From a virus, in IMG/VR virus record IMGVR_UViG_3300049001_000044, positions 279,230-343,229 of that record: 64,000 bases of DNA, one strand, 5' to 3'. A program made the position numbers and the translations under genes. The stretch's first letter is position 1, and every line of letters begins with the position of its first letter. The notes below the pieces were generated by a model, which ran no database searches, had not been told where the DNA came from, and saw only the letters and a list, made by a program, of their open reading frames with translations. Of this stretch, positions 49,386-57,077 are shown piece after piece.

Positions 49386-50201
49386 TTAGGCTGTGCCGAG
49401 GAGACTTGCAGGGCGTCGATAGTCCGATCTAGTTGCTTGAGTTCTAGGTAGTTCAGGTGCGGTCCTCCCATTGTCAGGTGCGTCAAGAAGTTTAACGAGC
49501 TTTTTGCATAGATCAGATCGAACAACGTCGCTCTGATAGAATTCGCAGTATTGAATGTCGGGGTCTTTGGCTGCCAATTTACGGATGGCGTACTGAAGAC
49601 CGTTCTCCCATGGAGTCTTTTCGTCGTAGTCGCGTGGTTGTCGAATATCGCACTGACCGAGATCACCGTTGATTGCAAAGCTACTTCCTTCACCAACACG
49701 AGTAAGGAACAGCTTCATCTGTTTGACTGTCGCATTTTGCGATTCGTCGAGGATGAGGTAAGCGTAGTTGAAGGTCCGACCGCGCATGTAAGCAAGCGGT
49801 GCAATTTCAATCTTGCCGTCCTCAATCAACTTCTTAGCCATCACTGGGCCGACAAATTCTTCGATAGCGTCGAAGAGCGGCTTCAAGTATGGATCAAGCT
49901 TTTGTTCGAGGGTACCAGGGAGGAAGCCAAGGTTCTCGCCTTCTGCTTCAACGACTGGACGGGTTAGGACGATCTTGGAAACTTTATTGGAGAGCAGTTT
50001 CTCTAGAGCGATGCCTGTGGCCAACCAAGTCTTTGCGGAACCAGCTGGGCCGTTCGCAATGGTAATGGGGTTGTTTTTCAGTGACTCAATGTAAAGCTCT
50101 TGAGCCATATTCTTTGGAACGATTCGTGTTTTCAGCTTGACTTGCTGGCCTGCTACCGATGCGGGAACATCTTGTGGGTAGCGCTGCTTTCTTTTGGTCA
50201 T
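49386..50201 (-). CDS. phoH: PhoH-like ATPase
   Basis: 271 residues from the ATG at 50201 (GGGGGTCTA before it); an upstream ATG at 50252 is unlikely. Walker A GPAGSAKT, VLTRPVVEAEGENLGFLPG, YMRGRTFNYAYLILDESQN (Walker B) and FAINGDLGQCDI are diagnostic. PhoH is widespread in large phages and is thought to be an RNA-processing helicase-like ATPase. The late promoter lies 240 bases upstream, giving a long leader. Confidence 0.92.
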   Translation of the reverse strand: MTKRKQRYPQDVPASVAGQQVKLKTRIVPKNMAQELYIESLKNNPITIANGPAGSAKTWLATGIALEKLLSNKVSKIVLTRPVVEAEGENLGFLPGTLEQKLDPYLKPLFDAIEEFVGPVMAKKLIEDGKIEIAPLAYMRGRTFNYAYLILDESQNATVKQMKLFLTRVGEGSSFAINGDLGQCDIRQPRDYDEKTPWENGLQYAIRKLAAKDPDIQYCEFYQSDVVRSDLCKKLVKLLDAPDNGRTAPELPRTQATRSDYRRPASLLGTA

Positions 50202-50318
50202 TAGACCCCCGAAAAAGTGGTTTACGAAAAGGACTCCAACACCGAGGTACAATCATCCGGAGAAAGGAAGGATCAGCTTCCTTTCGAAAAAGCGGTTTTG
50301 GGAGAACATCGTGCGGAC

Positions 50319-50399
50319 TTAGGAAAGAACGATAGAGGACGGTCGGTGTTCCGTCATTGTCGTTTCAGGGGCTTTGAGATGGATTTGCTCTAGCTTCAT
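50319..50399 (-). CDS. Possible leader peptide upstream of phoH
   Basis: 26 codons (MKLEQIHLKAPETTMTEH...) with an AGGAA Shine-Dalgarno 5 bases before the ATG. It would be the first reading frame in the late phoH message. It may be a leader peptide or chance. Confidence 0.35.
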   Translation of the reverse strand: MKLEQIHLKAPETTMTEHRPSSIVLS

Positions 50400-50441
50400 A
50401 TGAAATTCCTGTTGGGTGTTCGTTATTGAACTTGCACTTGG

Positions 50442-50449
50442 TATTTATA
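50442..50449 (-). promoter_or_regulatory. T4-type late promoter TATAAATA
   Basis: Perfect consensus match on the minus strand in front of the phoH leader. Confidence 0.6.
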
Positions 50450-50471
50450 TGGGCCGGTTGATGGCGTGGGC

Positions 50472-50479
50472 AGTAAATA
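50472..50479 (+). promoter_or_regulatory. T4-type late promoter AGTAAATA
   Basis: TAAATA core on the plus strand, 32 bases before the ATG at 50511, 22 bases from the divergent minus-strand motif. Confidence 0.5.
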
Positions 50480-50510
50480 ATCCTGTTATCAACTATCAGA
50501 GAGGATCATC

Positions 50511-50720
50511 ATGGAAGACAATCAAATTCCACCGAAGAACGAGTGGCCTAATCTTTCGGTTTCCCAACTGCACGATGTCAAGAACGCCCTTCTCAACAAG
50601 TACTGGGCCATGCGTGGGATCAATGCGTCATTTGCGAACTCATATTTGGGCTTCGTTAACCACGTAGACGCGATCATCGCGTACAAAGAGAACGAAGCCC
50701 AAACAGCTGAACACGATTAA
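50511..50720 (+). CDS. Small hypothetical late protein
   Basis: 69 residues, helical (LSVSQLHDVKNALLNKYWAM). One of the few plus-strand genes here; GAGAGGA lies 6-7 bases before the ATG and a late motif precedes it. Its stop overlaps the convergent gene by 4 bases. Function unknown. Confidence 0.7.
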   Translation: MEDNQIPPKNEWPNLSVSQLHDVKNALLNKYWAMRGINASFANSYLGFVNHVDAIIAYKENEAQTAEHD

Positions 50721-51256
50721 GTCCAGAAGTGGTGGCGCCAAGCCACGATGCGGTGGAGCATGTCATCGCACTTCTTGATATGCTCTTCTTCTTTCTCCCA
50801 ACTGAAGCCATTCGCTACGTGGTCGAACTCCCACTGCCCAGTGACGTACCACTCGTACATCCAGATCAGCTCCATGTAGGTGAGATAACGGGTCGTCATC
50901 TGGTCACGGGTGAATCCGCACTCTTCGACCGGTGCATTTTCGCCGTAGTACTTCTCCACATATTCACGCATTTCTGCAATGTTGGTGTGGCACTTCTGCT
51001 TGTGCTTGCTACCCCAGTCGACGAAGGGCTGTTCACCTTCAATGAAGTCGACGAAGATGGTGAACATTGCATGAAGGAGAACGTAGTCGCGATCATGCCA
51101 TCCACGTCCCATGTTCTTTACCTTGATGACATTCCAAGGGAAGAAGATGTCCTTGACGCCAATGTACGCGCTTCGAATTTTCGAGCGAATGCGGCGGGCG
51201 CGGTCCTTCCAGGACGGCTTGTAATCTTTGAGAAGTTCGTCAAAATCGATTTCCAT
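50717..51256 (-). CDS. Hypothetical protein
   Basis: 179 residues, rich in His, Trp and charged residues; RARRIRSKIRSAYIGVKDI suggests a basic helix near the start. The region KQKCHTNIAEMREYVEKYYG and following is acidic. No family recognised. Element D and a terminator lie upstream, so the gene is probably transcribed from within that region. Confidence 0.7.
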   Translation of the reverse strand: MEIDFDELLKDYKPSWKDRARRIRSKIRSAYIGVKDIFFPWNVIKVKNMGRGWHDRDYVLLHAMFTIFVDFIEGEQPFVDWGSKHKQKCHTNIAEMREYVEKYYGENAPVEECGFTRDQMTTRYLTYMELIWMYEWYVTGQWEFDHVANGFSWEKEEEHIKKCDDMLHRIVAWRHHFWT

Positions 51257-51316
51257 ATTTGCTCCTTTGTCGTATAGCTTATTTTATACGAGAAGCAACC
51301 TTACGAAATCAATATC

Positions 51317-51414
51317 CTGGGGCTTACCAGAGGTGCTCAGAGATGTGTGAGTAAGTTCAACACTAACAACTACATCGAAGTAGTAGGAGGTCTCTGAGCA
51401 CCTCTGGTCCCAGC
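51317..51414 (+). repeat. Five-copy intergenic element, copy D
   Basis: The most regular copy. Arms ACCAGAGGTGCTCAGAGA (51326-51343) and TCTCTGAGCACCTCTGGT (51391-51408) pair perfectly over 18 bp; the stem continues as CTGGG/CCCAG with GCTT bulged out. The 47-base loop contains an ACTAC/GTAGT hairpin at 51369-51384 around ATCGAA. Confidence 0.85.
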
Positions 51415-51416
51415 GC

Positions 51417-51446
51417 AAAAAAAATCCCACTCGAAGTTGAGTGGGA
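51417..51446 (-). terminator. Strong intrinsic terminator
   Basis: TCCCACTC/GAGTGGGA with a 6-base loop followed on the minus strand by eight T, 33 bases after the stop at 51480. Confidence 0.9.
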
Positions 51447-51479
51447 CAAAAAGGGATCGATGATCCCTGCTGAAGAAGG

Positions 51480-51884
51480 TTACCGAATGGGTGTATACCT
51501 AGGTGCCATCGACCTGAACACGATGACTCCCCAGATCTGGTACACCATGTACCACCACCATGCAAACAGTCCAATCGAGAAGATGTTCGGGCATTGCCAG
51601 CAGAACGTGAAGCCCTTGCACACCATGTCGAAGAAGAAAATGATCGGAGCAACCGGCGCTTCCCAGAATTGGAAGCCAGGGCGTTCGAGGAAGTCGGACA
51701 TCATGAAGCTGCCGATCTTGTAGGCCCGCACCGTCTCGCTCCAGAAGAGATAGGAAAGACAGGCTCCCAAAACTTCGACAAGGGCAAGGGACACCGCGGT
51801 TGCGATGATCGCGATGTAGACGGTCAGGGTCTTATAGAGGCCCCACCCCCACAAGCAGAGTCCTACAACAATCAAGGTTATCAT
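51480..51884 (-). CDS. Multi-pass membrane protein
   Basis: 134 residues with three to four hydrophobic segments (about 2-18, 22-48, 76-96, 104-125) rich in Trp and Phe. The start MITLIVVGLCLWGWGLY would be inserted directly. Role unknown; could be exclusion- or lysis-related. Confidence 0.7.
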   Translation of the reverse strand: MITLIVVGLCLWGWGLYKTLTVYIAIIATAVSLALVEVLGACLSYLFWSETVRAYKIGSFMMSDFLERPGFQFWEAPVAPIIFFFDMVCKGFTFCWQCPNIFSIGLFAWWWYMVYQIWGVIVFRSMAPRYTPIR

Positions 51885-51974
51885 GTTCCCTCCTTCGGGA
51901 GTTCGTAGTTAGGAACATAATACACAAGTTTCGTTGAGTTGTAAACTAGAGAAGTGTAAAAGTTGTTACAGCTT

Positions 51975-52145
51975 TTATCTGAAGAAGATCAACACGTCTG
52001 CTGAGACTAGGAACACAATCCCAAAGGACAGGCCAGTCACCCATCTAGATAGCGTGCCAACCTTCTTGACCAGTGGATCAAAGTTGGTTTCTCTGAATTT
52101 GTCGAACTCTTCCTGTGTGAAGAGATCATTTCCATGATATTTCAT
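51975..52145 (-). CDS. Small tail-anchored membrane protein
   Basis: 56 residues: a charged N-terminal half (MKYHGNDLFTQEEFDKFRET) and one C-terminal transmembrane segment (WVTGLSFGIVFLVSADVLIFF). Starts 18 bases after the preceding stop and ends 90 bases before the membrane protein gene. Confidence 0.65.
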   Translation of the reverse strand: MKYHGNDLFTQEEFDKFRETNFDPLVKKVGTLSRWVTGLSFGIVFLVSADVLIFFR

Positions 52146-52163
52146 TTCTGTTCCTTTTGCGAT

Positions 52164-52637
52164 TTAGACGCCCAAATAGTCGTGGTAGATATGCATGAAC
52201 GCCTCGCGGTCAAAGTGATCTCCGTGGAGGTTGCGTTCGATGTCTTTGATCTGTTTCAAACGGTAGTAATCACCGTTATCGTCTTTGACGAGCAGGCCTT
52301 TGCTTGGACCTACTGTTTTAGATTTGAGCTTGAGGCCTTGCACCTCAACCATTTTCTCCTCATCACCAATGATCAGCTTGTCGTCTGGCTGAGGCAGGTG
52401 CTGGGCACGTGTAATCTTGCCAAGAGCATTGAACACCTTCGAGCCTTTAACCAGCTCAACAGGAACATCATTGATCTCAGCAATGTCGAAGAAGTAGATT
52501 AGGGTGAGTGACTTGTCACCCCTCATTTTTCCATAGACCGCAGGTCCGCCATCCTTGTAGTTCGTGTACGACACTACCTTGTAGGATTGCTTGTCCTTAG
52601 TCTTGATTTGGTCTTTGTCAATTGGGACAACTAGCAT
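52164..52637 (-). CDS. Hypothetical beta-rich protein
   Basis: 157 residues with repeated beta strands (SYKVVSYTNYKDGGPAVYG, LTLIYFFDIAEINDVPVEL, VEVQGLKLKSKTVGPSKG) and a C-terminal helix. Reminiscent of small phage beta-barrel proteins but no family is recognised. Starts inside the stop of the 52-residue gene (TGATG). Confidence 0.7.
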   Translation of the reverse strand: MLVVPIDKDQIKTKDKQSYKVVSYTNYKDGGPAVYGKMRGDKSLTLIYFFDIAEINDVPVELVKGSKVFNALGKITRAQHLPQPDDKLIIGDEEKMVEVQGLKLKSKTVGPSKGLLVKDDNGDYYRLKQIKDIERNLHGDHFDREAFMHIYHDYLGV

Positions 52638-52795
52638 CAGTCTTCCTCATCTTGGATACCGTCGACAATGTCGTCTTCGTCTTCGATCATTTCTTCTTCC
52701 AATTGACGGAGATAGCGTTTGAAGCCGACACGTTGGGCACGCGTCTCCTCAATGCTCTCGTTGAAGCCGCGGTTGTGGAATTTCTTTTGTGACAT
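52637..52795 (-). CDS. Small acidic protein
   Basis: 52 residues: basic start (SQKKFHNRGFNESIEETRAQ), acidic C-terminus (EDEDDIVDGIQDEED). A late promoter lies 41 bases upstream. Unknown function. Confidence 0.65.
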   Translation of the reverse strand: MSQKKFHNRGFNESIEETRAQRVGFKRYLRQLEEEMIEDEDDIVDGIQDEED

Positions 52796-52835
52796 TTGAG
52801 ATTATCCTTGGTAGGAATGTATGGATGATGTTGTT

Positions 52836-52843
52836 TATTTATG
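52836..52843 (-). promoter_or_regulatory. T4-type late promoter CATAAATA
   Basis: Seven of eight matches on the minus strand, between the macro-domain terminator and the 52-residue gene. Confidence 0.6.
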
Positions 52844-52873
52844 CGTCCTGCATCAGAATTCCGCGCAAAAGAA

Positions 52874-52891
52874 TGCCCGCCGAAGCGGGCA
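52874..52891 (-). terminator. UUCG-capped terminator after the macro domain gene
   Basis: TGCCCGC/GCGGGCA with a TTCG loop on the minus strand and ATTCTTTTG after it, 7 bases beyond the stop at 52898. Confidence 0.85.
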
Positions 52892-52897
52892 ACCTGA

Positions 52898-53359
52898 TTA
52901 GTCGTGAACCCAGAATGTTCGATTCACGTGCTCATCTCCGTAATGGATGAACTGATCATCGATGATCTCACTGATGACAGCCCAATTCCCATTGGCTAGA
53001 CCTGCGCCAATCATCGGGTAGTGAACGTCTTTCTTCAATGTACATGCCGCGACCATCACTGTCTCAAACGCCTGTTGGATGGCCTTGTACGAGACGTATT
53101 TCACTGTGGGGTCTCTGCCATAATTCTGCTGGGTGATCGCGTTGCCGATGATGAGGTCGTCAGTCACTTGAGCCCAAATGACCTCACCCAAAAGCAGACC
53201 GTTTGTCTCGTGCTCTTTGCGGTACACCTCGTACGCCATCGGATACTTGTCACGAATCTGCTTTGCAATGCCACTACCCATGACCCCTTGCGCGTTGCAT
53301 CCGTGGACGATGATTCCCTTCGTCACTGTTAGGATGTCGCCTACCTCAACTCTCTTCAT
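52898..53359 (-). CDS. Macro domain protein (ADP-ribose/ADP-ribose-1''-phosphate binding)
   Basis: 153 residues, a single macro domain. VEVGDILTVTKGIIVHGCNAQGVMGSGIAKQIRDKYP contains the ADP-ribose loop 1, and HYPMIGAGLANGNWAVI the phosphate-binding loop 2. Such proteins in yeast process Appr-1''-p left by tRNA splicing, and others remove ADP-ribose from proteins or nucleic acids. With two RNA ligases, an SLOG-type protein and an ART-like protein in the window, either RNA-repair clean-up or ADP-ribose reversal is plausible. Last gene before a terminator. Confidence 0.9.
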   Translation of the reverse strand: MKRVEVGDILTVTKGIIVHGCNAQGVMGSGIAKQIRDKYPMAYEVYRKEHETNGLLLGEVIWAQVTDDLIIGNAITQQNYGRDPTVKYVSYKAIQQAFETVMVAACTLKKDVHYPMIGAGLANGNWAVISEIIDDQFIHYGDEHVNRTFWVHD

Positions 53360-53763
53360 TCCAACTCCTCATAGTGGTTCAACACGCGGCTCTTGACAAG
53401 GGCCAGCTCCTTCAGCTCTTCCTGCTTTTGGTTCTGTGCCCAAATCATCTCTGCCATTTTACCAGCTTCAGTAGGTAGCTTGGTCTTGGACGTATTCAGC
53501 ACCAAGTAGTCCATCAACGGCCGCCGCTCCAACTTGAAGCAACCCCATGGAGCAACCCCACTGGCAACTACTTCGCGTAGCTTCCTAACAGCAGCCTTCG
53601 CACTGAACTCGGCATTGAGCGGACAGATGTAGAGCCAGAACTCATACTCACCTGGCCCTACTGGTTTGGCGAGATAGGAAACCCCGCCATTCCTCTGCGG
53701 GGTAACCGTCACTCGATCCTTATTGAAGCGCATAGGCCTCAAGTGACGGAAAATTTCACTCAT
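53356..53763 (-). CDS. Hypothetical protein
   Basis: 135 residues from the ATG at 53763, which overlaps the upstream stop by 8 bases; a start at 53844 would overlap it by 89. A beta-rich middle (YEFWLYICPLNAEFSAKAAV) and helical C-terminus. Coupled by ATGA to the macro domain gene. Unknown function. Confidence 0.7.
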   Translation of the reverse strand: MSEIFRHLRPMRFNKDRVTVTPQRNGGVSYLAKPVGPGEYEFWLYICPLNAEFSAKAAVRKLREVVASGVAPWGCFKLERRPLMDYLVLNTSKTKLPTEAGKMAEMIWAQNQKQEELKELALVKSRVLNHYEELE

Positions 53764-54292
53764 CTTCTGATCCAGCCTCACGTGCTCTTGCAAGGGATTC
53801 GCGAGCTTGTCTACGTGCTTCGTCTTGCATGAGACTGTTGCCACCCTCTACCCATGGATGCTGGTCAGCACCATCAAAATACGAGTAGATGACTTTTGCT
53901 TCTTCCTCGATTTGTTCAGCATAGGCCGCCGCTTGTCGAGCTCGCGCTGCTTCAGCAATTTTCTCGATCACATCATAGATCATCCTTTCGAACTCTACAA
54001 ACAGATCCAAATTTCCCGAGATGTCTTCCATCCAGCTTTCAAGCCCGTAGACGGTAGTTGGGTTCATCAAGTTACCTTGCAGCCAGACTTGAGTTGGATA
54101 ATCGTTGCTGTCGATGAAGATGCTCGACTGTCCGTCGACGTTGAAGTGCCAGCTCAGCTTGTCGTACGTGCCTTGTTCAGCGATTTCAGGGTCAACATGC
54201 GAGAGCCAGTTGAAGACCTTCTGAAGAACAGATGCCAGCAACTGCCTGTCAATGGCTGTCTTCGGTGTGTAAGTGGTGTTTACGTAAGTCAT
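53756..54292 (-). CDS. Hypothetical protein with helical C-terminus
   Basis: 178 residues. The first 100 are mixed alpha/beta (LSWHFNVDGQSSIFIDSND); from about 100 a long charged helix (EFERMIYDVIEKIAEAARA) and an Arg/Glu-rich tail suggest a coiled-coil. Overlaps thymidylate synthase by ATGA. No family recognised. Confidence 0.7.
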   Translation of the reverse strand: MTYVNTTYTPKTAIDRQLLASVLQKVFNWLSHVDPEIAEQGTYDKLSWHFNVDGQSSIFIDSNDYPTQVWLQGNLMNPTTVYGLESWMEDISGNLDLFVEFERMIYDVIEKIAEAARARQAAAYAEQIEEEAKVIYSYFDGADQHPWVEGGNSLMQDEARRQARESLARAREAGSEDE

Positions 54293-55188
54293 ACTGCCAT
54301 TTCTCCTGTGATAGCGGCGTGGTGTTGGTAACCAACCAGCTTGAAGTCGTCCATGGTAAAGCCATTGATATCCTTCACGTCAGGGTTGATCCAGAGTTTC
54401 GGTGGGTCGAACGGCTTGCGAGTCAGCTGCTCCTTGACCTGCTCAATGTGGTTCGAGTAGATGTGCGCATCGCCGATGGTCATGATCAGCTCGCCTACTT
54501 CCAAGCCAACGACTTGTGCGATCATGTGAGTGATGATGGCATAGCCAGCGATGTTGAATGGTGCGCCTAGGAACATGTCGTTCGAACGCATGTAGACTTG
54601 GCATGACAGCTTCCCACCACTCACGTAGAACTGGGCGAACATGTGGCAGGGCGGCAGAGCCATTTGATCAAACTCGCCAATGTTCATCGCAGTCAGAATC
54701 ATGCGACGATCAGTTGGGTCGTTCTTCAACTTGTAGATTAGCATGTCAAGCTGATCTACGTAGTCGTACTTACCGAAGAAGGCCTTTACCTTCTGGACAA
54801 AGGTGACAGGGGTCTTGCGCCAGTTGCGCCATTGAACGCCATACACACGACCAAGGTCACCAGCAAACTTGGCCTTTGGAGTCCAATAATCGGCTTCTGC
54901 GTTGCCTGACCAGATGGTGCGTTTCAGTGGATCACGAGTTCCATGCAGAATTTCTGCAAGCCTACGCTCATCACTCGAGCCCTCGATGAAGAACAGATCT
55001 TCAGATACGACTGACTTGAATGCGAGACGTTTGGTGGTGATGGCGGGGAATGCTTTCGACAGATCGAATCGCATTTGACGGCCAAAGACTGAGATGGTAC
55101 CGACGCCAGTACGATCCATTCGCTCCTCACCGTTAGTGAGGATGTCTTGGTATAGGTCTAGGAGTTGTTGTTCAGGGTAGTAGGACAT
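54289..55188 (-). CDS. thyA: Thymidylate synthase (or dUMP hydroxymethylase)
   Basis: 299 residues, 35 more than E. coli ThyA. DRTGVGTISVFGRQMRFDL, TTKRLAFKSVVSE, DLGRVYGVQWRNW, DPTDRRMILTAMNIGEF, ALPPCHMF (catalytic Cys181), RSNDMFLGAPFNIAGYA, GDAHIYSNHIEQ. Asn212 aligns with the E. coli Asn that selects dUMP; dCMP hydroxymethylases have Asp there, so a T4 gp42-like role is unlikely. A dUMP hydroxymethylase, as in hmU phages, cannot be excluded. It supplies nucleotides for phage DNA. Confidence 0.93.
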   Translation of the reverse strand: MSYYPEQQLLDLYQDILTNGEERMDRTGVGTISVFGRQMRFDLSKAFPAITTKRLAFKSVVSEDLFFIEGSSDERRLAEILHGTRDPLKRTIWSGNAEADYWTPKAKFAGDLGRVYGVQWRNWRKTPVTFVQKVKAFFGKYDYVDQLDMLIYKLKNDPTDRRMILTAMNIGEFDQMALPPCHMFAQFYVSGGKLSCQVYMRSNDMFLGAPFNIAGYAIITHMIAQVVGLEVGELIMTIGDAHIYSNHIEQVKEQLTRKPFDPPKLWINPDVKDINGFTMDDFKLVGYQHHAAITGEMAV

Positions 55189-55721
55189 GTTTTGATAAGC
55201 AGACCCTCTTCGTCGAGGATCCGAAATGCGGAGGTTAAAATCTTGGAGGCGTGCTGGAAGTGGAAGCCGTGTGCCTTGTCTCGATCAGCATTTCCTGCTA
55301 CGTTGAGGCACTCGACGTTGTTATTTACGATGAAGTAGACCAGCTCGGCTGCCTTCATGTCGTAGTCTACGCCATCAAGAAGGAGGGAGAGGCATGGCTT
55401 CTTTGCTGCATTCACATAGCGGAGAGTTAGCACTTCCCCTGCAGTGTCAAAGTTGGATGCTAGTCGGACGGTGGCGTCGCCTTCATACGCATTGGCCCTA
55501 GTGCGCGGTGGATAGTCTCTCGATGAGGAGACCGTCAAATTGAATTGGGCGAGAGTGGGATCATCACCTAACGCAGTGCGATAGCCTCGTGCAATGTGCC
55601 CACCTGTCTCAATTTGAAAGTCACGAGCAACAAACAGACCGGCCTGATCTGCACCGGTCTGTGCGCCGCTGATGACCTTACGTAACCCTGTGTAGGGCAG
55701 GTCAAGTAGCTTGTGATTCAT
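55158..55721 (-). CDS. SLOG/YpsA-type putative nucleotide-binding protein (molybdenum-carrier-like)
   Basis: 187 residues. [20 protein letters not shown] and [20 protein letters not shown], then [23 protein letters not shown] match the putative molybdenum cofactor carrier/YpsA branch of the SLOG superfamily, which binds nucleotide-like ligands in a Rossmann fold. In prokaryotes SLOG domains are often linked to NAD- or ADP-ribose-derived signals. Overlaps both DnaJ-like and thymidylate synthase genes. Confidence 0.85.
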   Translation of the reverse strand: MNHKLLDLPYTGLRKVISGAQTGADQAGLFVARDFQIETGGHIARGYRTALGDDPTLAQFNLTVSSSRDYPPRTRANAYEGDATVRLASNFDTAGEVLTLRYVNAAKKPCLSLLLDGVDYDMKAAELVYFIVNNNVECLNVAGNADRDKAHGFHFQHASKILTSAFRILDEEGLLIKTCPTTLNNNS

Positions 55722-56568
55722 TCTCTTCCATCTTGTATTTGGTTTGGTCGATGAATGCTTGGATCTGTTCAGGGGTCAGATCATCGAGCTTCGGAATCAC
55801 AGGCATAACCCGCAGTAGTAGGTCACCCCTGTTGCTCTGCTTGGCGTCAGTCCAATACCCCTTGCCCTTGATCTTCAGCAGCTTGCCTGCTTCGAATCCA
55901 GATGGGATGCGGACAGTGCCAGTGCTGCCATCTACTGTGAAGACCGACTTGAAACCGCCCGTCATGATAGTGAACCAATCCACGAACATGGTTTGAGTGA
56001 TGTTGCCACTTCCTTCCTTTGCACCACCATACAGCCATGGCTCAGTAGCCCACACGACATTCGCATCTTCAACGTCAATGTCGAGCACCAAATCGATCGT
56101 ATAGTCTAGCCCACCATTCTTGCCAGCGACGGTCTTCAACTTCATGCCAGGCTTCATACCTGGACCGATGTCTACCGTCTCGATGTAACCGGCAACCTTC
56201 GTCAAGTCGACTTTCTTCGTGACACCAGTGAATGCTTCCTTCAGGGAGATTTTGATGGTGACTTGGTAGTGGCGAGCCCGTTTCATCTGCTCATGTTGGC
56301 TTCGAGCTCTGTTGATCTCTTCCTCGAAGTCATTCATGGTCTTGCTGTAGTTGGACCAGAAGTTCGGATTGACGGGGTCTTCCTGTTTGGATTCCAGGAA
56401 CTCGTACGCCTCTTTCATCTCCTTGAACTTTCCCTCGACCTCTGCTTCCTTGCCGGGATTTCGATCAGGGTGGTACTTCATGGATAGCTTACGATACGCC
56501 TTCTTGATCTCGTCATCAGAAGGTTTACCAGTCAGGCCCAACAGTGCGAGTGCTTTCGCTCGATTCAT
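55702..56568 (-). CDS. DnaJ-like co-chaperone without zinc finger
   Basis: 288 residues. J domain at 1-65 with HPD at 33-35 (KYHPDRNPG), then a linker helix, and a DnaJ C-terminal domain pair: [74 protein letters not shown]. There is no Gly/Phe region and no four-Cys zinc domain, as in CbpA-type proteins. It would stimulate host DnaK, possibly for virion assembly or replication. Begins directly after element E. Confidence 0.9.
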   Translation of the reverse strand: MNRAKALALLGLTGKPSDDEIKKAYRKLSMKYHPDRNPGKEAEVEGKFKEMKEAYEFLESKQEDPVNPNFWSNYSKTMNDFEEEINRARSQHEQMKRARHYQVTIKISLKEAFTGVTKKVDLTKVAGYIETVDIGPGMKPGMKLKTVAGKNGGLDYTIDLVLDIDVEDANVVWATEPWLYGGAKEGSGNITQTMFVDWFTIMTGGFKSVFTVDGSTGTVRIPSGFEAGKLLKIKGKGYWTDAKQSNRGDLLLRVMPVIPKLDDLTPEQIQAFIDQTKYKMEENESQAT

Positions 56569-56593
56569 CTTACACTTTCAAAAATCAGGAAGG

Positions 56594-56676
56594 CCCAGAG
56601 ACCTCCAGGCTTTCCTATGTAGTTGCTTATGACTTTGCAGTGAGAGGTGCTCAGAGCACCTCTAGTAAGCTCCAGC
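56594..56676 (-). repeat. Five-copy intergenic element, copy E
   Basis: Minus-strand reading begins GCTGGAGCTTACTAGAGG. Here the GAGGTGCTC and GAGCACCTC arms lie next to each other as a 21-bp palindrome (56643-56663), as if the loop had been lost. The other end keeps GGAGGTCTCTGGG and an AGGAA/TTCCT stem. It lies between the membrane protein stop (56679) and dnaJ-like start. Confidence 0.75.
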
Positions 56677-56678
56677 AG

Positions 56679-57077
56679 TTATGCTTTTGCAGCGCACAGA
56701 ATCTTTTCGACATCGATCTGCGTACGCAGTTCTTTCAGGAGGAACAGGAGCAGGAAGCTCAAGCCCAAGTTGATCAGGTCGATCGTACCGATTAGCCAGT
56801 GACCGGTGAAGACGAGGTAGATGGTGGTGAGGATCGAGACAGCGCGCGAGAACATCAGCATTAACTTTTTCGGTTCCTCGGGCATCGTCGCCTTCGACAG
56901 GTCTGCCTTTGCGATTGCAACGAAGACCACACTAACCAGCAGCACCTGCAGCAGAGTCATCCCTACGATGATGAATGCCGCAATGTTGTAGAAGCCTTCC
57001 ACGCCGGTCAGCTCCTTCGCAGCGAGCAGAGCAGGGACAAGGGCGACCAACAGCAGAGTTTTCAGGTTTTTCATCAT
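56679..57077 (-). CDS. Four-pass membrane protein
   Basis: 132 residues with an N-terminal signal-like segment (KNLKTLLLVALVPALLAA), then hydrophobic segments at about 30-55, 80-95 and 100-118, and a charged C-terminus. Function unknown. Coupled by ATGA to the gene before. Confidence 0.7.
   Translation of the reverse strand: MMKNLKTLLLVALVPALLAAKELTGVEGFYNIAAFIIVGMTLLQVLLVSVVFVAIAKADLSKATMPEEPKKLMLMFSRAVSILTTIYLVFTGHWLIGTIDLINLGLSFLLLFLLKELRTQIDVEKILCAAKA

Larger units (their letters stand above)
50202..50510. other. 309-bp divergent region with PhoH leader
   Basis: Contains two divergent late motifs (50442-50449 minus, 50472-50479 plus), a 26-codon minus-strand frame at 50319-50399, an 18-codon frame after it, and a GAAAGGAAG/CTTCCTTTC hairpin at 50262-50285. 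No longer gene is visible. Confidence 0.65.

Noticed and set aside
54289-55188. dCMP hydroxymethylase (T4 gp42-like)
   Set aside because: The residue that selects dCMP in such enzymes is Asp; here the aligned position is Asn212, as in dUMP enzymes.
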